A stretch of 33,081 nt of DNA from Nocardia arthritidis NBRC 100137. GTDB lineage: Bacteria > Actinomycetota > Actinomycetes > Mycobacteriales > Mycobacteriaceae. Made by a program: the position numbers and the translations under genes. Below, in pieces: positions 31,738-33,081 of this stretch. The stretch covers positions 1 through 33,081 of the forward strand of contig NZ_BDBB01000065.1 in assembly GCF_001612765.1 (NCBI RefSeq). Reading direction: 5' to 3'. Below the pieces are notes generated by a model. The model saw only the letters and a list, made by a program, of their open reading frames with translations, was not told the DNA's origin and ran no database searches. Within the stretch, counting starts at the first letter, position 1, and each line of letters begins with the position of its first letter.

Positions 31738-33081
31738 GTGAATGAACTGGCCTCTCCGGGCGCATCGGAGCAGCGCGGGCCGCTGCGTCCGATCGAGCTG
31801 GCCACCGGCGCCGTGCTGGGTGGAGCCACCGTCGGGCTGGTGACCATCGGATCGGTGATCCCGTTCGCCGGTGCGCTGCAGTTGGTCGCGGCGGTCCCGA
31901 TCGGGCTGATCGCGCATCGTTTCCGGCCGCGCGCCCTGGTCACCGCGACCATCGCCGCCACGCTGGTCACCTTCGTGGCGGCCGGTATGGCGTCGGCGAC
32001 GGTGCTGGTCGCCTCGGCCACGATGGGCGGCATCATCGGAACCGTGAAGCGGCGCGGCGGCGGGCTCGTCGCGGTTCTTGGACTCTCGCTGCTCACCGGG
32101 CTGGTATGGGCCGCGCTGGCCGTCGGTTCGCTGCTCATGCTGTCGAGTGCGCGCGAGTTGGTCTTCGACAACATCCGCAATGGCGCGCGCGGCCTGCAGG
32201 ATCTCGCCGCCCAGGTGGGCGTGACTTCGCTCGGGCGGGTCGTGGCGGAACTGGCCGACGCCGTGCTGCGCTCGTGGTGGGTGTGGCTGGGCGGCGGCGT
32301 CGCGCTCGGCATGATGGCCACCGGGGTGTGCTCCTGGTATGTCCTGGGCTCGGTGCTGGACCGGCTCGACTGGCTGCCCGGCCGGGACCGGCTCGACGCG
32401 CCGCTCGACGACCGGCCCGTCGCGCCGCTGCCGGTCACGCTGCAGCACGCCGGATTCCGCTACCCCGGCGCCGGTCGCGACGCGCTCAGCGACGTCGACC
32501 TGACCGTCGCGGTCGGGGAATTCGTCGCCGTGGTGGGCCACAACGGTTCGGGCAAGTCGACGCTGACCCGGTTGCTGGCCGGTCTGCCGCCCACCTCGGG
32601 GTCGGTGCGGCGGCCCGGCTCGGCCGGACTGGGGCGGCTGGGCGGCACGGCGCTGGTGTTGCAGCGACCGGAGAGCCAGACCCTCGGCGTGCTCGTCGCC
32701 GACGACGTGGTGTGGGGATTGTCCGCGGACCTGGCCGCCGAGGTGGACGTGGAAGGACTGCTGGGCGAGGTCGGTCTCGCCGGACTGGGCGGCAAGGAGA
32801 CCGCGACGCTCTCCGGCGGTCAGCAGCAGCGGCTGGCGGTCGCGGCGGCGCTGGCCCGTCGGCCCGCACTGCTGATCGCCGACGAGGCGACCTCCATGAT
32901 CGATCCGGACGGACGCGGGGAACTGGTGGAACTGCTCGCGGACCTGCCGAAACGACACCCGATGGCGGTGGTCCTGGTAACCCACCACGAAGCCGATGCT
33001 GCGGCCGCGGACCGGGTCGTGCACCTGTCCGGTGGACGGACGGTCGCGCACCTGCCCGCCTGGCCGCGGCCGGCCCGCGCC
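31738..33081 (+). CDS. ECF-type ABC transporter: membrane domain fused to ATPase (3' end outside window)
   Basis: Open for 448 codons to the window edge. Residues about 15-210 form five or six hydrophobic segments resembling a substrate-binding S-component-like membrane domain. An ATPase domain of the energy-coupling type follows (about 225-435): Walker A GHNGSGKST (about 267-275), Q-loop LQRPESQTLG (typical of EcfA), signature LSGGQQQRLAVAAAL, Walker B ALLIADEATSMID and a switch His in VVLVTHHEAD. Such membrane-ATPase(-ATPase) fusions are known from the Rv2326c group, so a second ATPase and an EcfT gene probably lie to the right. It probably imports a vitamin or metal; substrate unknown. GTG start chosen because the frame opens just after a CAGACT box. 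Confidence 0.85.
   Translation, partial: MNELASPGASEQRGPLRPIELATGAVLGGATVGLVTIGSVIPFAGALQLVAAVPIGLIAHRFRPRALVTATIAATLVTFVAAGMASATVLVASATMGGIIGTVKRRGGGLVAVLGLSLLTGLVWAALAVGSLLMLSSARELVFDNIRNGARGLQDLAAQVGVTSLGRVVAELADAVLRSWWVWLGGGVALGMMATGVCSWYVLGSVLDRLDWLPGRDRLDAPLDDRPVAPLPVTLQHAGFRYPGAGRDALSDVDLTVAVGEFVAVVGHNGSGKSTLTRLLAGLPPTSGSVRRPGSAGLGRLGGTALVLQRPESQTLGVLVADDVVWGLSADLAAEVDVEGLLGEVGLAGLGGKETATLSGGQQQRLAVAAALARRPALLIADEATSMIDPDGRGELVELLADLPKRHPMAVVLVTHHEADAAAADRVVHLSGGRTVAHLPAWPRPARA

Noticed and set aside
1..33081. Insertion sequences, CRISPR arrays, tRNA or rRNA genes
   Set aside because: No transposase-like frames, no regularly spaced repeat arrays and no cloverleaf or rRNA-like stretches were noticed by eye; a tRNAscan or Rfam search would be needed to exclude small RNAs.

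Overview
The window comes from a high-GC, mycolic-acid-type actinomycete, most likely Nocardia or a close relative such as Rhodococcus or Gordonia. I base this on the very GC-rich third codon positions, a mycofactocin (mft) peptide-cofactor locus, a KshB-type steroid hydroxylase reductase preceded by a match to the KstR operator, an Rv1264-like adenylate cyclase, and DnaA-box-like TTGTCCACA motifs. The genus is inferred, not proven.

Left third (1-15162, all on the minus strand, transcribed right to left). The order of transcription is mftA (49 aa precursor), a fused mftB-mftC gene (recognition element plus radical SAM maturase), mftF (glycosyltransferase), mftG (GMC oxidoreductase), a GAF plus SARP-like regulator, and the start of a large NRPS. 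The NRPS runs off the left edge after 2,782 codons, with domain order C-A-T-C-A-T-C-A(partial). Its first module resembles EntF/DhbF and its first adenylation pocket reads as serine. The standard mftD and mftE genes, expected between mftC and mftF, are absent.

Middle (15485-21479). A TetR regulator diverges from mftA and is followed by kshB, which has its own KstR-like operator. A strong two-way terminator separates kshB from a minus-strand group: an AlkD-like DNA glycosylase, a glutamate racemase and a ferredoxin reductase. Then come a small SPW-repeat membrane protein and a second TetR regulator on the plus strand.

Right third (21487-33081) is an accessory or housekeeping mix. It holds an AbiEi/DUF559-type protein behind two DnaA-box motifs, an epoxide hydrolase, a class III adenylate cyclase, an RluA-type pseudouridine synthase, a DinB/TIGR03086 protein divergent from a MarR regulator, and a metallophosphoesterase of the cyclic-nucleotide phosphodiesterase type. 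It ends with a mini-catalase-like protein, an AraC regulator divergent from a Baeyer-Villiger-type monooxygenase, and the 5' part of an ECF-type membrane-ATPase fusion cut by the right edge. Many of these genes lack a Shine-Dalgarno site and instead carry a TAnnnT-like -10 box 6-7 nt before the start codon, the signature of leaderless transcripts.

I see no insertion sequences, CRISPR arrays, tRNAs or rRNAs. The most unusual feature is the compact mftA-mftBC-mftF-mftG locus lacking mftD and mftE, with a GAF/SARP regulator and an NRPS on the same strand downstream.
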